Source: Marinilabiliales bacterium | Lineage (GTDB): Bacteria; Bacteroidota; Bacteroidia; Bacteroidales; SZUA-534 | Direction: 5' to 3' | Assembly (NCBI GenBank): GCA_003512955.1 | Contig: DOTG01000002.1 | Location: 1-49,620, forward strand | Length of the DNA stretch: 49,620 nt | In this document: positions 24,924-35,704 of the stretch, one piece after another | Position numbering within the stretch: the stretch's first letter is position 1 | Layout of the letters: every line of letters starts with the position of its first letter | Notes under the pieces: model-generated | Database searches by the model: none | Seen by the model: only the letters and a program-made list of their open reading frames with translations | Told to the model about the DNA's origin: nothing | Position numbers and translations under genes: made by a program

Positions 24924-26825
24924 TTAATTAAAAAATGAACCTAACCCGATGATGGAGCCATCAGGGTTCTTTTCAGGTTGCCAGCTGCGCACATAAATTT
25001 TGGGCTTCAGCGTATCGGTCATATCCACCATCAAAAACAGGTATCCCTGGTCGGCATAGCTACTTGAATAATAATTCTGGGCTATCTGAATCCCATAGAC
25101 TTCGCTGTTGTTGTCGCGCTTTTTTACTTCACAATCTTCGAACTGGATATTGACAAATTCATTATTTTCAAAGACCTGTTTCAACCGCTCCATATATTCC
25201 TTTTTACTTACCTTGATGTATTGGTACTGGTCGTTTTTCAACAGGGCATACATTTTATCAATAGGTTCTGCTTTTTCGAGCTTTTTCCCAATAATAATTA
25301 ATGCATCATCAGAAAATATTTTATCAATATACTCGGAACGCTCCAATGCATAAGCGGTTTGATAGTTTTCTAAAAAATGAATGATTTGCCATTTGCTGGC
25401 TTCCAACCATTTGGAGTGGGAAAGTATCCCTTCCATCGATAATTGGTTCAACGAAAAGGTGATGTTTTTTATCAAACCGGTGGAATCGAAGACAATGGAA
25501 AGCTTTTCAACAAATTTACGGTTGTTGGTCGGAAAGCTGAACACAAAAGGAACTTCACGCACGATGGCATCGGTACCCATACATTTCACATCAAAATCTC
25601 TGGAGATGGGCATTAATTTGGCTTGTCCATATTTTATCAAACGTTGGTAAACCTCCAAACCCTCTTTTGTAAACAATGATTCAACGGGCTTTTTATCCAA
25701 CCCATTGATATGATTCAATAAAGCATTCAGGTTACTGACTGTTTTTGCTTTATTGCCGCATTTACAAGAGTCTTTTACGGGTAACAATTGTGAATTACTT
25801 TGGGCAGTATTCTGATCATTTCTTTGATGTTCATCCGCCTTGTCAGCCGTACCCGAAATTGCTGCTGAAGTATTTATTTTATTTTTGTGGATGATTTTTT
25901 CGGCCTGTTTGTAATAAGGAAGCTGGATGACATCAATTACCGCGGGCAATTCCGGATCCAACTTTGCTTTATTCACATATTCGTATTCCACTTTTATTCT
26001 CAACTCCTCCATGGACTTCTCGGCATCGCCAAAAAGTTCAATAATACCCTCACCATTGGAGGCGCCTACCAGTGACGACCAGTCGCTGCCATTCCAATAG
26101 GAATAATCCATATTGTAAGCTTTTTTATCGTGATACGTGATGTTGAATATCACTTCCTGCTCCATCCCGCTGGTGACCACCTCTACCGGAAACACTGCCA
26201 ACCTTGAAAACAGGCGGTTGATCCGGTCTGGCAACCAGGAAAACAGTTGGTAATCGGCACTTTCAAATGTAAAAGTCATCTCCTGATTATCGGGGTGACT
26301 GTATAAAAGCACCTGTGCCCAATAAAAATAGCGAAGTGCATCCCCTATCCTGCCCTCTTTTTCTGCATTCAGGGCATTTACCACGTAGCCTTTCAGTCGG
26401 TTTTCGCGTTTTTTAAACAACAGACCCAACTCTTCCCTTTTTATGTAACGGAAAACCACAATCCCAGAATCGTTTTCAACAACTAATCGCTGTGCATTGG
26501 TCAGCGTGGTGGATGAATAGGTTTTGATAATTCCTTCAAGAGTTTCCTGCACTTCACCTCCCGATTCGGTAATTACATATTTGTAATTGCTTTCCACCGA
26601 AGTACATATCTGGCTGGTCAAGTCTTTTAAAGCATTTTTATCGGCTATGGGTAGATTTTTCCCCATCCCATATCCCCAGATGTAACTTCTATCACCCTTT
26701 ATATCGTCAATGGTTTGTCCCTGAAGGAATGAACCCACCATTAAAAAAATGAGAAACAAACCAATGGTCTTGCTTCTAAAAATTAACCGCCTTTTCTGAT
26801 TTTTTGTGTTGTGGATAGGTTCCAT
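24924..26825 (-). CDS. LPP20-like exported protein of unknown function
   Basis: The 633 residues begin with a charged leader and a hydrophobic segment (TIGLFLIFLMVGSFLQG). The following part (YIWGYGMGKNLPIADKNALK, DLTSQICTSVESNYKYV) matches the LPP20/FlgT-type fold in which a GxG start and an alanine/leucine helix precede an I-x3-V helix. Residues 130-200 form a helix-rich region (NALNAEKEGRIGDALRYFYW). The remainder looks beta-rich with a Cys pair (DSCKCGNKAK) near the middle and no family I can name. It sits six bases behind the giant T9SS protein gene and 17 before the PEGA gene, so the three are probably made together and may form an envelope assembly. Confidence 0.75.
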   Translation of the reverse strand: MEPIHNTKNQKRRLIFRSKTIGLFLIFLMVGSFLQGQTIDDIKGDRSYIWGYGMGKNLPIADKNALKDLTSQICTSVESNYKYVITESGGEVQETLEGIIKTYSSTTLTNAQRLVVENDSGIVVFRYIKREELGLLFKKRENRLKGYVVNALNAEKEGRIGDALRYFYWAQVLLYSHPDNQEMTFTFESADYQLFSWLPDRINRLFSRLAVFPVEVVTSGMEQEVIFNITYHDKKAYNMDYSYWNGSDWSSLVGASNGEGIIELFGDAEKSMEELRIKVEYEYVNKAKLDPELPAVIDVIQLPYYKQAEKIIHKNKINTSAAISGTADKADEHQRNDQNTAQSNSQLLPVKDSCKCGNKAKTVSNLNALLNHINGLDKKPVESLFTKEGLEVYQRLIKYGQAKLMPISRDFDVKCMGTDAIVREVPFVFSFPTNNRKFVEKLSIVFDSTGLIKNITFSLNQLSMEGILSHSKWLEASKWQIIHFLENYQTAYALERSEYIDKIFSDDALIIIGKKLEKAEPIDKMYALLKNDQYQYIKVSKKEYMERLKQVFENNEFVNIQFEDCEVKKRDNNSEVYGIQIAQNYYSSSYADQGYLFLMVDMTDTLKPKIYVRSWQPEKNPDGSIIGLGSFFN

Positions 26826-26831
26826 AAATAT

Positions 26832-29800
26832 TTATTGTTTAATCACTTTTACATTTCTTTTTACATTTCCATATGATATTTCTAAAAAGAGTATTCCCTG
26901 CGGAAAATGCTGCATATCAAGGTTCAACTGATTTCCCTGTTGTTTGATGGCTTTAATCAATTGTCCGGTGATATCAAAAAGTTTCACTGCAAAAATACCT
27001 TCAGCATTTTTACAATAAATGGTCAAGGATTTAGTTACCGGGTTCGGGAATATACTAAGGTCCTCCTGGTTGAATTCCTGAAACTGAATGGCTCCCTTTT
27101 CAATGGTCTTGCCCAGATGATATTCGAAATAGGCTTCAGGTAATTCAACGGTATCGGCTTTCTTCTCAAAACTGATTTTAAATAACCCGGTACCTGGCTG
27201 AATCCAAGTGTCTTCAAGAACGCCAAAGGTAACCTGAACAATGCCTTTATCCACATCATGATTGTTGAAGCTTAACACCTGATTTTCCTTTGAAAGCAAA
27301 AGGGTCAGGTTTGCGATAAGTAAATCGGGATTATAACGGACAAGAACGCGGTTACTTGTAAAACCACCAGAACCCATCCAGATAAAAGAATATTCAAGTG
27401 CATTCTCATCGAAATTCTCTGTAAGAACCGCTACAATTTGTCCTGAGTTCTGAAATTCATCTCTTTCATTTTCACTATAAGGCTGCCAACTTATCTTTTG
27501 ATTGTTGTAATAATCCCAAAGCAACCCAAAAACCATTAAATCTTCAAAATCGAACTGTTGATCGGGTTCCACTGTAAATGCCGGTAAAATACCTGTTACA
27601 GGCCCCATTTCCAAAACCGGGTTTATGCTTTTCCAGTTTAAAATAACGGAATCTAAATCGGTGATGTCAACCTGATTGTCCCCATTATAATCGGCCAGTT
27701 CCGGGAGTATTATCTTTTTTTCGAATGTGGTTTCCAGTACAGGGATGGTTCTGTTCAAATAATTGAAATACCCTGGTTTGTTTAAATTGAGGGAATAAAT
27801 TCCGCTTGGCAAACTGTGGGGGCCAATGTCGCCATTATTGCCTGAAGTACCAGAAAAGATGTTGCCAGGGTTGATTGAGTAGGTTACATTTGGAATACCG
27901 ACAGAATCGAAATCAATGACCTGAAAATGAACGGTACTATTTTCAATTTTAAATGATTGTTCCTCTGACCAGGTTCCACCTTCATAACTATTGTCAATAG
28001 CTTGTACGCTCCAATAGTAAGTTCCTATCTTCAGGTTATTAATGAAAAAAGAAGTGCCTAATTGAGCATTTCCAAATCCAGGAAAGGTTATTTTACCATC
28101 AGTTAAAGCAGCCGGGCTTGCCACATTCTGGCTTCCTGGAGTGGTTCCTATTCTTACATTGTAGGTTAACGAAGACGATGAAGTTTCAGCATCGGAACCA
28201 CTTTCCCAAGATAGGATTGCCTGCGATTGGTGTATCTCTGAATTCAAGTTTTTAGGTGCATCAGGTTTTGTGTTTGGTTTGGTTATTTGGTTACTATAAA
28301 TTTTAGCAATGAGTCCCATATCGCTTTCACCAGAAAGGAATATATCTAAATCGCCATCGAGGTCAAAATCCACAACGTCCGATGACCCTTTTTGTATCCC
28401 AGCCAATCCAAAATAGGACTGTTTTACAAAACTTTGATCGGGTTTATTTTCATAAATGAATGAGATGAATTCAAACCCATTCCATCCGTTGATCAACACA
28501 TCCAAATCGCCATCGTTATCGCTATCGAACCACTGGGCATTACCTTCTGACACTCCATCGAACTCAATTTGGTTTTGGAGTGAAAATATAAAACCACCCA
28601 AATTTTGATAGATTTGGGTAACATTATCAGACCCGTTTGAGCCCAATATCAACACATCCAAATCACCGTCACTATCATAATCGGCCCACTCGGCTTGCTG
28701 TGCATTCAATCCCGACAACGAGGGAATGTCCATCATGGTAAATTCATTTGCCCCTTCGTTACGGTAAATTATTGTCTTAAATCCTTCGTTGAGTGAACCA
28801 ATTAACACGATATCGAGATCGTTGTCAGCATCCAAATCCATCCAGCTTACATGGCCGGAATGTAAACCAATAAGCTCAATCTGAGTTTGTTCGGTAAAGG
28901 TTTGGTCTCCATTGTTTCGATAAACCCTGGCAATATGGCCTGTATTGGCATAACCGGCTAACAAGATATCCAGTAATCCATCATTGTCGTAATCACCCCA
29001 TTGGGAATTGCTACCGATTACTCCCGGCAATTCAATGCCATCTTGCCTGCTAAAGGTATTGTTGCCATTGTTCTTATACACCACTGATACATTTTGTGTT
29101 CCATCAAACCCATTCAGAAGAATATCTAAATAGCCGTCATTGTTGTAATCGCCCCAATCTACACCACTATACACAATCCCTGTAAGCAAAATCTGAGATT
29201 GTGCTGAAAAAGTATTATCCTGATTGTTTTTATAGATAATAGCCATGGGCTTTTCTGAAATTATATCTTCTCCGGTGTGGATCAAGTCCAAATACCCATC
29301 ATTGTTGTAGTCGGCCCATTTTGATTCGCCCTGCATTAATTTAGTGAATGCTTCATTTATAACAGTGTATTGTCCAACAAATGTAAATGACTGTTCGGTG
29401 GCCCATTCTCCACCAACATATCCATTATCAATTGCTTGTACGCTCCAATAATAGGTGCCTGGAGCCAGGTTCTTTAAATAAAAGTCGGTTCCCATCTGTG
29501 CATTGCCCATACCGGGGAGGGTTAATTTACCGTTACTTAAGGCATGAGGGCTAACAATATCAAATCCGCCGGGGGTTGTACCAACACGTATATTGCAGGT
29601 TAAAGCGCCCGATGGTGTCATATCATCGGTAGCAGCATCCCAATTCAGGTGGACAGCATTAGCATCATTTGAGGAAAACGATAGATTAGCAGGTGCTGCC
29701 GGGGGGGTGTTATTAATGACGGTATTATTACAGTATATTTTTGAGATTGGACCAGTTGATAGCCCTGTGAGAAGAATATCTAAATCACCATCATTATCCA

Positions 29801-32800
29801 GGTCGCCCCATTTGGTTGAAGTTGAAGAGTTGTTGCGAACAGCCGTTAAGTTCAAATCCGTAATCTCATTGAATTGATTCCCCCCCTCATTCCGAAATAT
29901 TTTTGTTTCGCTTATTCCATTACCATTAATAAGCAGATCGGTATCACCATCATTATCAAAATCGCCCCAGTTAACTGAACTACCATCAACTCCTGGTAAA
30001 ACAATACCAGTTTGTTCAGTGAAGGAATTTCCGGCATTATTCCGGTAAATTTTTGAGATCAGGCCAGAACCATCGTCCCCAGTCAAAACGATATCCAACC
30101 ATCCATCATCATCATAATCGCCCCAGGCAACTGAGGCATGATTTACACCAACAAAACTCCAGGACTCAGTAAAAATGTTATTGCCATCATTCTGGTATAT
30201 AGTTGATACATATCCGGTTGAACTTTCCCCGGAGATTAAAAGATCGAGGTCATTATCGTTATCGTAATCGCCCCAGGCAACTGCGCTATAAAAAACACCC
30301 ATCATTGAAATATCCGATTGTTCGATAAACGATCCGTCTCCAAAATTTCTGTAGATTTTAGCAACAGGCCTATTGTTATAATGACCAGTTACAATAAAAT
30401 CACGTAACCCATCATTGTTGTAATCGCCCCAGGACAATGAACCGTAATCGATACCGGGAAAATTGTTTCCTGTCATCTCTGTAAAGACATTGTTTCCATC
30501 GTTCCGATAAACTGCTGTAACTGATAGGAGTATATCCAAATCGCCATCATTATCGTAATCCCCCCATTCTACGGAACTATTGTGGATATCAGGTAACGAG
30601 ATATCAGATTGTTCAGTAAAAGCCATATTACCATCATTTCGGTAAACTTTGGTTGAACTATCTGTTCCATCATATCCTGTTACAAGTAAATCCAAATCAC
30701 CGTCGTTATCGTAGTCGCCCAAATCAACCGAACCACTTTCAACGCCTATTATCCCGGCATCAATTTCAGAAAAGTAAGGAGTGCTTACCACCTCAAGGGT
30801 ATCTGAGGGTTGACTGGTATTCCCGTAATCATCCAGCGAGGTGATATGGTAGCTGTAGGTGGTTCCTTGGGTAATAGTGTTATCCACGTAAAGTGTATCT
30901 TCTGTGCCATCCACTGTAACCTCAGAAAGGAGAGTACCATTTTTATAAATACTGACCTTCTCCAGATTCTGATACCCCGTGGAATCCCAGGTAAGGATAT
31001 TTTGCCCTAGAATTGAACTCACCGAAAAACGTGCTGGTGCATGGTAGTTGGCGTAGAGCTGGGAGATTTCAGTATCTGTAAGTACTACATTATATATTGC
31101 AATATCATCTATACTACCATGTAGGTATCTTGATGGGTCTGCTGAGCTATTACCACCTACCATATTGAAGCCTGCATCACCTGCGTAAATATCCGAGAAA
31201 ATACCACTAATAGCACCATTGATATACATTTTTATAGTATTCCCGGTTCGAACAACCGATACCATTGCCCACTCATTTTTAGGGAAGCTCAGATCGGAGG
31301 TGTTTGCATACCAGGAAAAACCATCAGTATAATGATAAGTTAGTTTGACACTATCCACACCTGATTCTAGCATTATATGAGTGGGTGTTGAGCCTGCTCC
31401 AAATAAGATAAAATCAAAATCAGCCTCGCTAACTTTTACCCATGAATTTGTAGTAAAATCACCTGTAAAGCTTATTATGCTTGAAGCGGAAATATCAATA
31501 TAGTCATCCACCCCATCAAAGCTATAGGCACTATTGACATTACCAAATCTATCGGTAACCAAGGTAACTCCATTATTTTCCGTTCCATTATAGCCACTCC
31601 CACTCTCGTCGTTGGCATTACCGTTGAAGGGGTAGTAGGCAACCAGACCAACGGGTGTTACTGTAACCTCGTTGCTGTAACCGCTCTCCAACCCTGAACT
31701 GTCCACTGCCGTGATACGGGAATAATAGGTAACCCCGTTAGTCAATCCGGTAATGACTTTTGAGGTATCGGCAATCCCATCCATTGTTGAATCCATTTTA
31801 ACAATTGGGTTGGCCGTAGTCCCGCCGTAGATACGGTACCGAAGGAAATCCGGTTCCGTGTTCTGATTCCATCGCAGGGTCACCTGCATATCGCCGGCAG
31901 TTGCAGCCAGATTAACGGGAACTCCTGGCGGAATATCCGGTCCAAGCGGTGTTGCACCCACCTCGTTGCTGTAACCGCTCTCTAACCCTGAACTATCCAC
32001 TGCCGTGATGCGGAAATAATAGGTAACCCCGTTGGTCAATCCGGTAATGACTTTTGAGGTGTCGGTAATTCTATTGGTGGTTGAATCCATTTTAACAGTT
32101 GGATTTGCCGTGGTTCCACCATAAATGCGGTAGCGTAAAAAATCAGCTTCCGTGTTCTGATCCCATTGCAGGGTTACCTGCATAACGCCGGCAGTAGCTG
32201 AAAGGTTTGCCGGGGCTGCCGGAGGTGCCACATACCAATAGGCACCCATGTCGTTGGTACTGCCATCGGGGTCGTTGTACTGGACATCGGGATGACCCGC
32301 GTCAATTGCCGGTGAACCCTGCAGTAACCTAAAATCATTGTCCAAAGGGTTTTTGAACAAGGGATCCAGAGTAATGTCGCCATTGCCTGGGTTTTCATCA
32401 AAACCGGTGTAACTAAAGGTATTCCCAAACACACAGTTGTATGTCCTGACAGTGGCATCATAACTAAGAGTCCTCACACCAAATGAGGTATAACTGAAAA
32501 TGTTGTTGCGTATCACGGGTGTTCCGGTACCTGAATTGATTTCAATAGCTGCGGAACCATTGTAAACGGTATTATTAACCACAGTAGCTCCTCCGTACAC
32601 TTCAATGTTGTTAGAAGCTGTGGCCGTTAAATTCTGAAATACATTGCGGATCAAGACAGAACCGTTGTACACTTTTACCACCGCATCGGTTATGCTTGAA
32701 CCACCATTAAATACAAACCCATCAATGGTGGAAGCCTTGGTATCGTTCAGCACAATGGTACTAACCCCGTTTAATACCGTTTTATTTTTGAAGATATGGC

Positions 32801-35636
32801 GGTTCCCTTCCCAAAAGGTACTATCGTACCCACCACGCAAAACAACATCTGTTAAGGTATTCAGGTACTGACTGTACGAACCGGTAGCCACTTTAATGGT
32901 ATCACCGGAAACAGCCTGGTTGAGTGCCGTTTGAATGTTTTTTAACGGTGCAGAAGTTGAGCCATCATTGGTATCGTTGCCTGAATTGGCGACACATAAG
33001 ATTCCCGGAGTGGTAATAAACAAGTTTATGGCAGAATATTCACTGGACCCCAATGTAACCACAGCACAAACCCGCCAGTAATAGGTGGTGTTTAAGGCTA
33101 AACCCGTTAATACTTTCGTGGTATCTGTTACCAAAGGGTAGTCAAAATCAACAACCACAAACGAATTATCGGTTGAAACCTGTACATGGTATTGGCTGGT
33201 TTCGGGGGTGGCGCGCCAGACTAAAGCTACATCTAAGGGCTGATGAGCGGCTCCATCAATAGGACTTGCTAATACAGGTGCAGCAGTCGGTACAGGCGGC
33301 AAATAGGGTGAATGTTTGGTTCCGCCATAAACCCCCATATCAATTCGGGTGTCCCAATACATTTCGCCCCCGGCTGCATCGCCCGGATCGCCGGCATCAA
33401 CGCATGGGGAGTTTTCCAGCAAACGGAAATCCATATTATCTGCATCCTTGAACATGGGATCTTGAGTAATATCACCAATCCCCGGGTTCTGATCTGTACC
33501 ACTATATTCCTGATAAAGCGGGTGCACATTGTTATATGTCCTCACTGCAGACGAAAAAGCGTAAGTATTCATACCGTATGAGCCATTTTCGATAATATTG
33601 TTCCGAATGTTTGGTGTTCCGGTACCAGATTGAATATCAATCCCCCAGTAACAAACGTAAAGGGTATTATTGATTACTGTTGCTCCTCCATTTACTCTGA
33701 TTCCTGTTGGGTACGCATTGTAAATACCCTTTACCACATTATGTGAAAAGACGGAGCCATTGTTCAAGGTAATAATTTCATCGGTAACGCTGGTGGTGCC
33801 ATTGAAAATAAACCCATCAATGGTGGAAGCATACTGATCGGTGAGCATCTTGGTACTTATACCCTCGATTACTGTCTTGTGGTTGAAGATATCTCTTTCA
33901 TCATTTAAAAATGAGCTACTGTAACCTCCTAATAGTTTAACAGATACAACCGTGTTAAGTACCTGACTATAGCTACCTGCTGCAACTTTTATGGTGTCTC
34001 CGCTTAAAACCCTATTCAAGGCAGTCTGGATATTTCTTAATGGCAAAGCAGTCGTTCCGTCATTGGCATCATTCCCGGTGGTTGCTACATATAAAACTCC
34101 TTCGCGGGTGGTAAATTGATATGTGGTGCTAAAATCACTAGTCCCCACAATATTCTGTGCCTTTACATGCCAGTAATAAGTAACATTATTAACAAGTCCC
34201 GAGAGTGAAAAGATGGTATCTGCTACTGAATTATTATCAACAATTAACCCTGAGCCAAAGTCGGAGCTTGTGGCAACCTGTAACTGGTAGGTAGTGCCAC
34301 CCAGGGCCGCATTCCATAGTAGGTTAAGGCTTGTAAGCTGATCAACGGCATTGTTTTCTGGTGATGCCAAAATTGGAGTTGGCGGTGCATACATGGTTGT
34401 GGTAAAGCTGTAAACCGCAGAATAGCTGCCTGTATAGTTTAGGCTCGATGCGCAGACCCTCCAGTAGTAAGTGGTGCTGTTCAATAAACCGCCAACCTCT
34501 TGTGAAGTTGTTGTAATACCTGAATTATCGTAGATGATTTTTGAGAAATCAGCAGCTTTTGAAACTTGAAGTCTGTAGCTGGTGGCATCCAAACTTTCGT
34601 TCCAGCTAAAAGTGGTTGTATTTAATTGATCGGTTGCACTGTTTACCGGACTTACAAGCACGGGTGCAACCGGGGCGCTATGATAGTAAGGCACATTGAG
34701 CCGATAAATGGTTAACCCTTCCGCACTGGCATACCAGAGCGATTCGCCGTCCCAGGCAACACAATTGAATCCCCAGTTTCTGGCTATGCCCAGGCCGGTA
34801 ATATCGTAACTGGCCACAAGAACTCCGGTGGTAGAATATTTATAAATATCACTATAACTATCGGATCCTTCACCAGAATCAGCTATCCAGAGGTTGATCC
34901 CGTCAAAAGATATCCCGGTGGGATGCCCCCACATACCGGAAGGTGAAAAGCTATACAGTAAAGTGCCGTCGGGTTTGTGTTTGTATATATCGCTGAAATT
35001 ATAATCGCCAACCCAAAAGAATTTTCCATCCCATTCCAATCCGCTGTCGCTATAGTAATACACCGGTAATGTATCCATTGGGTTCCCCAAGGAGTCTATT
35101 TTATGCTGCGGGTTATCGCCCAACCACAGCCCTTCGCCATCCCAGGATAGATCGGTGACCGGTGGATTGGGTGCAGCAAAGGTTGACAGCACATTACCCG
35201 AGGTATCCATTTTGTAAATATTCCCCAAATCATCGATCATCCAAAGGTTTTTCCCATCAGAGGCAAGCCCGGTGGGTTTACTGCCCGGCGAGGTAAACGA
35301 TTTACGGATAGAAACCGTGGCGTACGGGGGTGCTAACTCCGTTCTAAAACTATCCGCGGATGAATATGCACCCCACACCTCTGATACTTTGGCTTTTACT
35401 CTCCAATAAAACTTCCTGTTCGATGCCAATGGGCCAACCTGCCGGTAATTATTTGTAATCGTTGAATCATCAAAAACGGTAGAAGCAAACAAAGAATCGT
35501 TAGATACCTGTAAGTAATATTTCTCGGCCCCCGAAGCCACATCCCATAAAAGTTTCGGACGGTAACCGTTGGTAACCTGAGATTCTGCCGCCACAGATAC
35601 CATAAGCAGCAATATCCAGATGCAAAAGGCTTTCAT
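26832..35636 (-). CDS. Giant multidomain T9SS-secreted surface protein (about 2,934 residues)
   Basis: Start MKAFCIWILLLMVSVAAESQ at 35636 gives a signal peptide. Approximate order (numbered from 11 residues earlier): fibronectin-III-like (30-110), beta-propeller (115-330), two FnIII (335-520), right-handed beta-helix with YVATTGNDANDG (526-790), FnIII, a second beta-helix (890-1147), two FnIII (1150-1340), LamG-like (1344-1537), FnIII, FG-GAP/VCBS block with DYDNDGDLDLLVTGYDG repeats (1634-1984), FnIII, a second FG-GAP block (2110-2460), FnIII, CnaB-like (2577-2654), dockerin-like DYNGDNQVDITDLDSVILNW (2657-2717), cohesin-like (2730-2854), and a type A T9SS tail (2867-2945). Probably a calcium-dependent adhesin or polysaccharide-binding scaffold; no catalytic motif seen. 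Gene order places it in an operon with 35705-36529, 24924-26825 and 23230-24906. Confidence 0.9.
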   Translation of the reverse strand: MKAFCIWILLLMVSVAAESQVTNGYRPKLLWDVASGAEKYYLQVSNDSLFASTVFDDSTITNNYRQVGPLASNRKFYWRVKAKVSEVWGAYSSADSFRTELAPPYATVSIRKSFTSPGSKPTGLASDGKNLWMIDDLGNIYKMDTSGNVLSTFAAPNPPVTDLSWDGEGLWLGDNPQHKIDSLGNPMDTLPVYYYSDSGLEWDGKFFWVGDYNFSDIYKHKPDGTLLYSFSPSGMWGHPTGISFDGINLWIADSGEGSDSYSDIYKYSTTGVLVASYDITGLGIARNWGFNCVAWDGESLWYASAEGLTIYRLNVPYYHSAPVAPVLVSPVNSATDQLNTTTFSWNESLDATSYRLQVSKAADFSKIIYDNSGITTTSQEVGGLLNSTTYYWRVCASSLNYTGSYSAVYSFTTTMYAPPTPILASPENNAVDQLTSLNLLWNAALGGTTYQLQVATSSDFGSGLIVDNNSVADTIFSLSGLVNNVTYYWHVKAQNIVGTSDFSTTYQFTTREGVLYVATTGNDANDGTTALPLRNIQTALNRVLSGDTIKVAAGSYSQVLNTVVSVKLLGGYSSSFLNDERDIFNHKTVIEGISTKMLTDQYASTIDGFIFNGTTSVTDEIITLNNGSVFSHNVVKGIYNAYPTGIRVNGGATVINNTLYVCYWGIDIQSGTGTPNIRNNIIENGSYGMNTYAFSSAVRTYNNVHPLYQEYSGTDQNPGIGDITQDPMFKDADNMDFRLLENSPCVDAGDPGDAAGGEMYWDTRIDMGVYGGTKHSPYLPPVPTAAPVLASPIDGAAHQPLDVALVWRATPETSQYHVQVSTDNSFVVVDFDYPLVTDTTKVLTGLALNTTYYWRVCAVVTLGSSEYSAINLFITTPGILCVANSGNDTNDGSTSAPLKNIQTALNQAVSGDTIKVATGSYSQYLNTLTDVVLRGGYDSTFWEGNRHIFKNKTVLNGVSTIVLNDTKASTIDGFVFNGGSSITDAVVKVYNGSVLIRNVFQNLTATASNNIEVYGGATVVNNTVYNGSAAIEINSGTGTPVIRNNIFSYTSFGVRTLSYDATVRTYNCVFGNTFSYTGFDENPGNGDITLDPLFKNPLDNDFRLLQGSPAIDAGHPDVQYNDPDGSTNDMGAYWYVAPPAAPANLSATAGVMQVTLQWDQNTEADFLRYRIYGGTTANPTVKMDSTTNRITDTSKVITGLTNGVTYYFRITAVDSSGLESGYSNEVGATPLGPDIPPGVPVNLAATAGDMQVTLRWNQNTEPDFLRYRIYGGTTANPIVKMDSTMDGIADTSKVITGLTNGVTYYSRITAVDSSGLESGYSNEVTVTPVGLVAYYPFNGNANDESGSGYNGTENNGVTLVTDRFGNVNSAYSFDGVDDYIDISASSIISFTGDFTTNSWVKVSEADFDFILFGAGSTPTHIMLESGVDSVKLTYHYTDGFSWYANTSDLSFPKNEWAMVSVVRTGNTIKMYINGAISGIFSDIYAGDAGFNMVGGNSSADPSRYLHGSIDDIAIYNVVLTDTEISQLYANYHAPARFSVSSILGQNILTWDSTGYQNLEKVSIYKNGTLLSEVTVDGTEDTLYVDNTITQGTTYSYHITSLDDYGNTSQPSDTLEVVSTPYFSEIDAGIIGVESGSVDLGDYDNDGDLDLLVTGYDGTDSSTKVYRNDGNMAFTEQSDISLPDIHNSSVEWGDYDNDGDLDILLSVTAVYRNDGNNVFTEMTGNNFPGIDYGSLSWGDYNNDGLRDFIVTGHYNNRPVAKIYRNFGDGSFIEQSDISMMGVFYSAVAWGDYDNDNDLDLLISGESSTGYVSTIYQNDGNNIFTESWSFVGVNHASVAWGDYDDDGWLDIVLTGDDGSGLISKIYRNNAGNSFTEQTGIVLPGVDGSSVNWGDFDNDGDTDLLINGNGISETKIFRNEGGNQFNEITDLNLTAVRNNSSTSTKWGDLDNDGDLDILLTGLSTGPISKIYCNNTVINNTPPAAPANLSFSSNDANAVHLNWDAATDDMTPSGALTCNIRVGTTPGGFDIVSPHALSNGKLTLPGMGNAQMGTDFYLKNLAPGTYYWSVQAIDNGYVGGEWATEQSFTFVGQYTVINEAFTKLMQGESKWADYNNDGYLDLIHTGEDIISEKPMAIIYKNNQDNTFSAQSQILLTGIVYSGVDWGDYNNDGYLDILLNGFDGTQNVSVVYKNNGNNTFSRQDGIELPGVIGSNSQWGDYDNDGLLDILLAGYANTGHIARVYRNNGDQTFTEQTQIELIGLHSGHVSWMDLDADNDLDIVLIGSLNEGFKTIIYRNEGANEFTMMDIPSLSGLNAQQAEWADYDSDGDLDVLILGSNGSDNVTQIYQNLGGFIFSLQNQIEFDGVSEGNAQWFDSDNDGDLDVLINGWNGFEFISFIYENKPDQSFVKQSYFGLAGIQKGSSDVVDFDLDGDLDIFLSGESDMGLIAKIYSNQITKPNTKPDAPKNLNSEIHQSQAILSWESGSDAETSSSSLTYNVRIGTTPGSQNVASPAALTDGKITFPGFGNAQLGTSFFINNLKIGTYYWSVQAIDNSYEGGTWSEEQSFKIENSTVHFQVIDFDSVGIPNVTYSINPGNIFSGTSGNNGDIGPHSLPSGIYSLNLNKPGYFNYLNRTIPVLETTFEKKIILPELADYNGDNQVDITDLDSVILNWKSINPVLEMGPVTGILPAFTVEPDQQFDFEDLMVFGLLWDYYNNQKISWQPYSENERDEFQNSGQIVAVLTENFDENALEYSFIWMGSGGFTSNRVLVRYNPDLLIANLTLLLSKENQVLSFNNHDVDKGIVQVTFGVLEDTWIQPGTGLFKISFEKKADTVELPEAYFEYHLGKTIEKGAIQFQEFNQEDLSIFPNPVTKSLTIYCKNAEGIFAVKLFDITGQLIKAIKQQGNQLNLDMQHFPQGILFLEISYGNVKRNVKVIKQ

Positions 35637-35704
35637 TTTTTGATTGGTATGCGTCTGCATCATTCGCAATTTTTGGATTTAAGCTAATACTATACACAAA
35701 CAGG

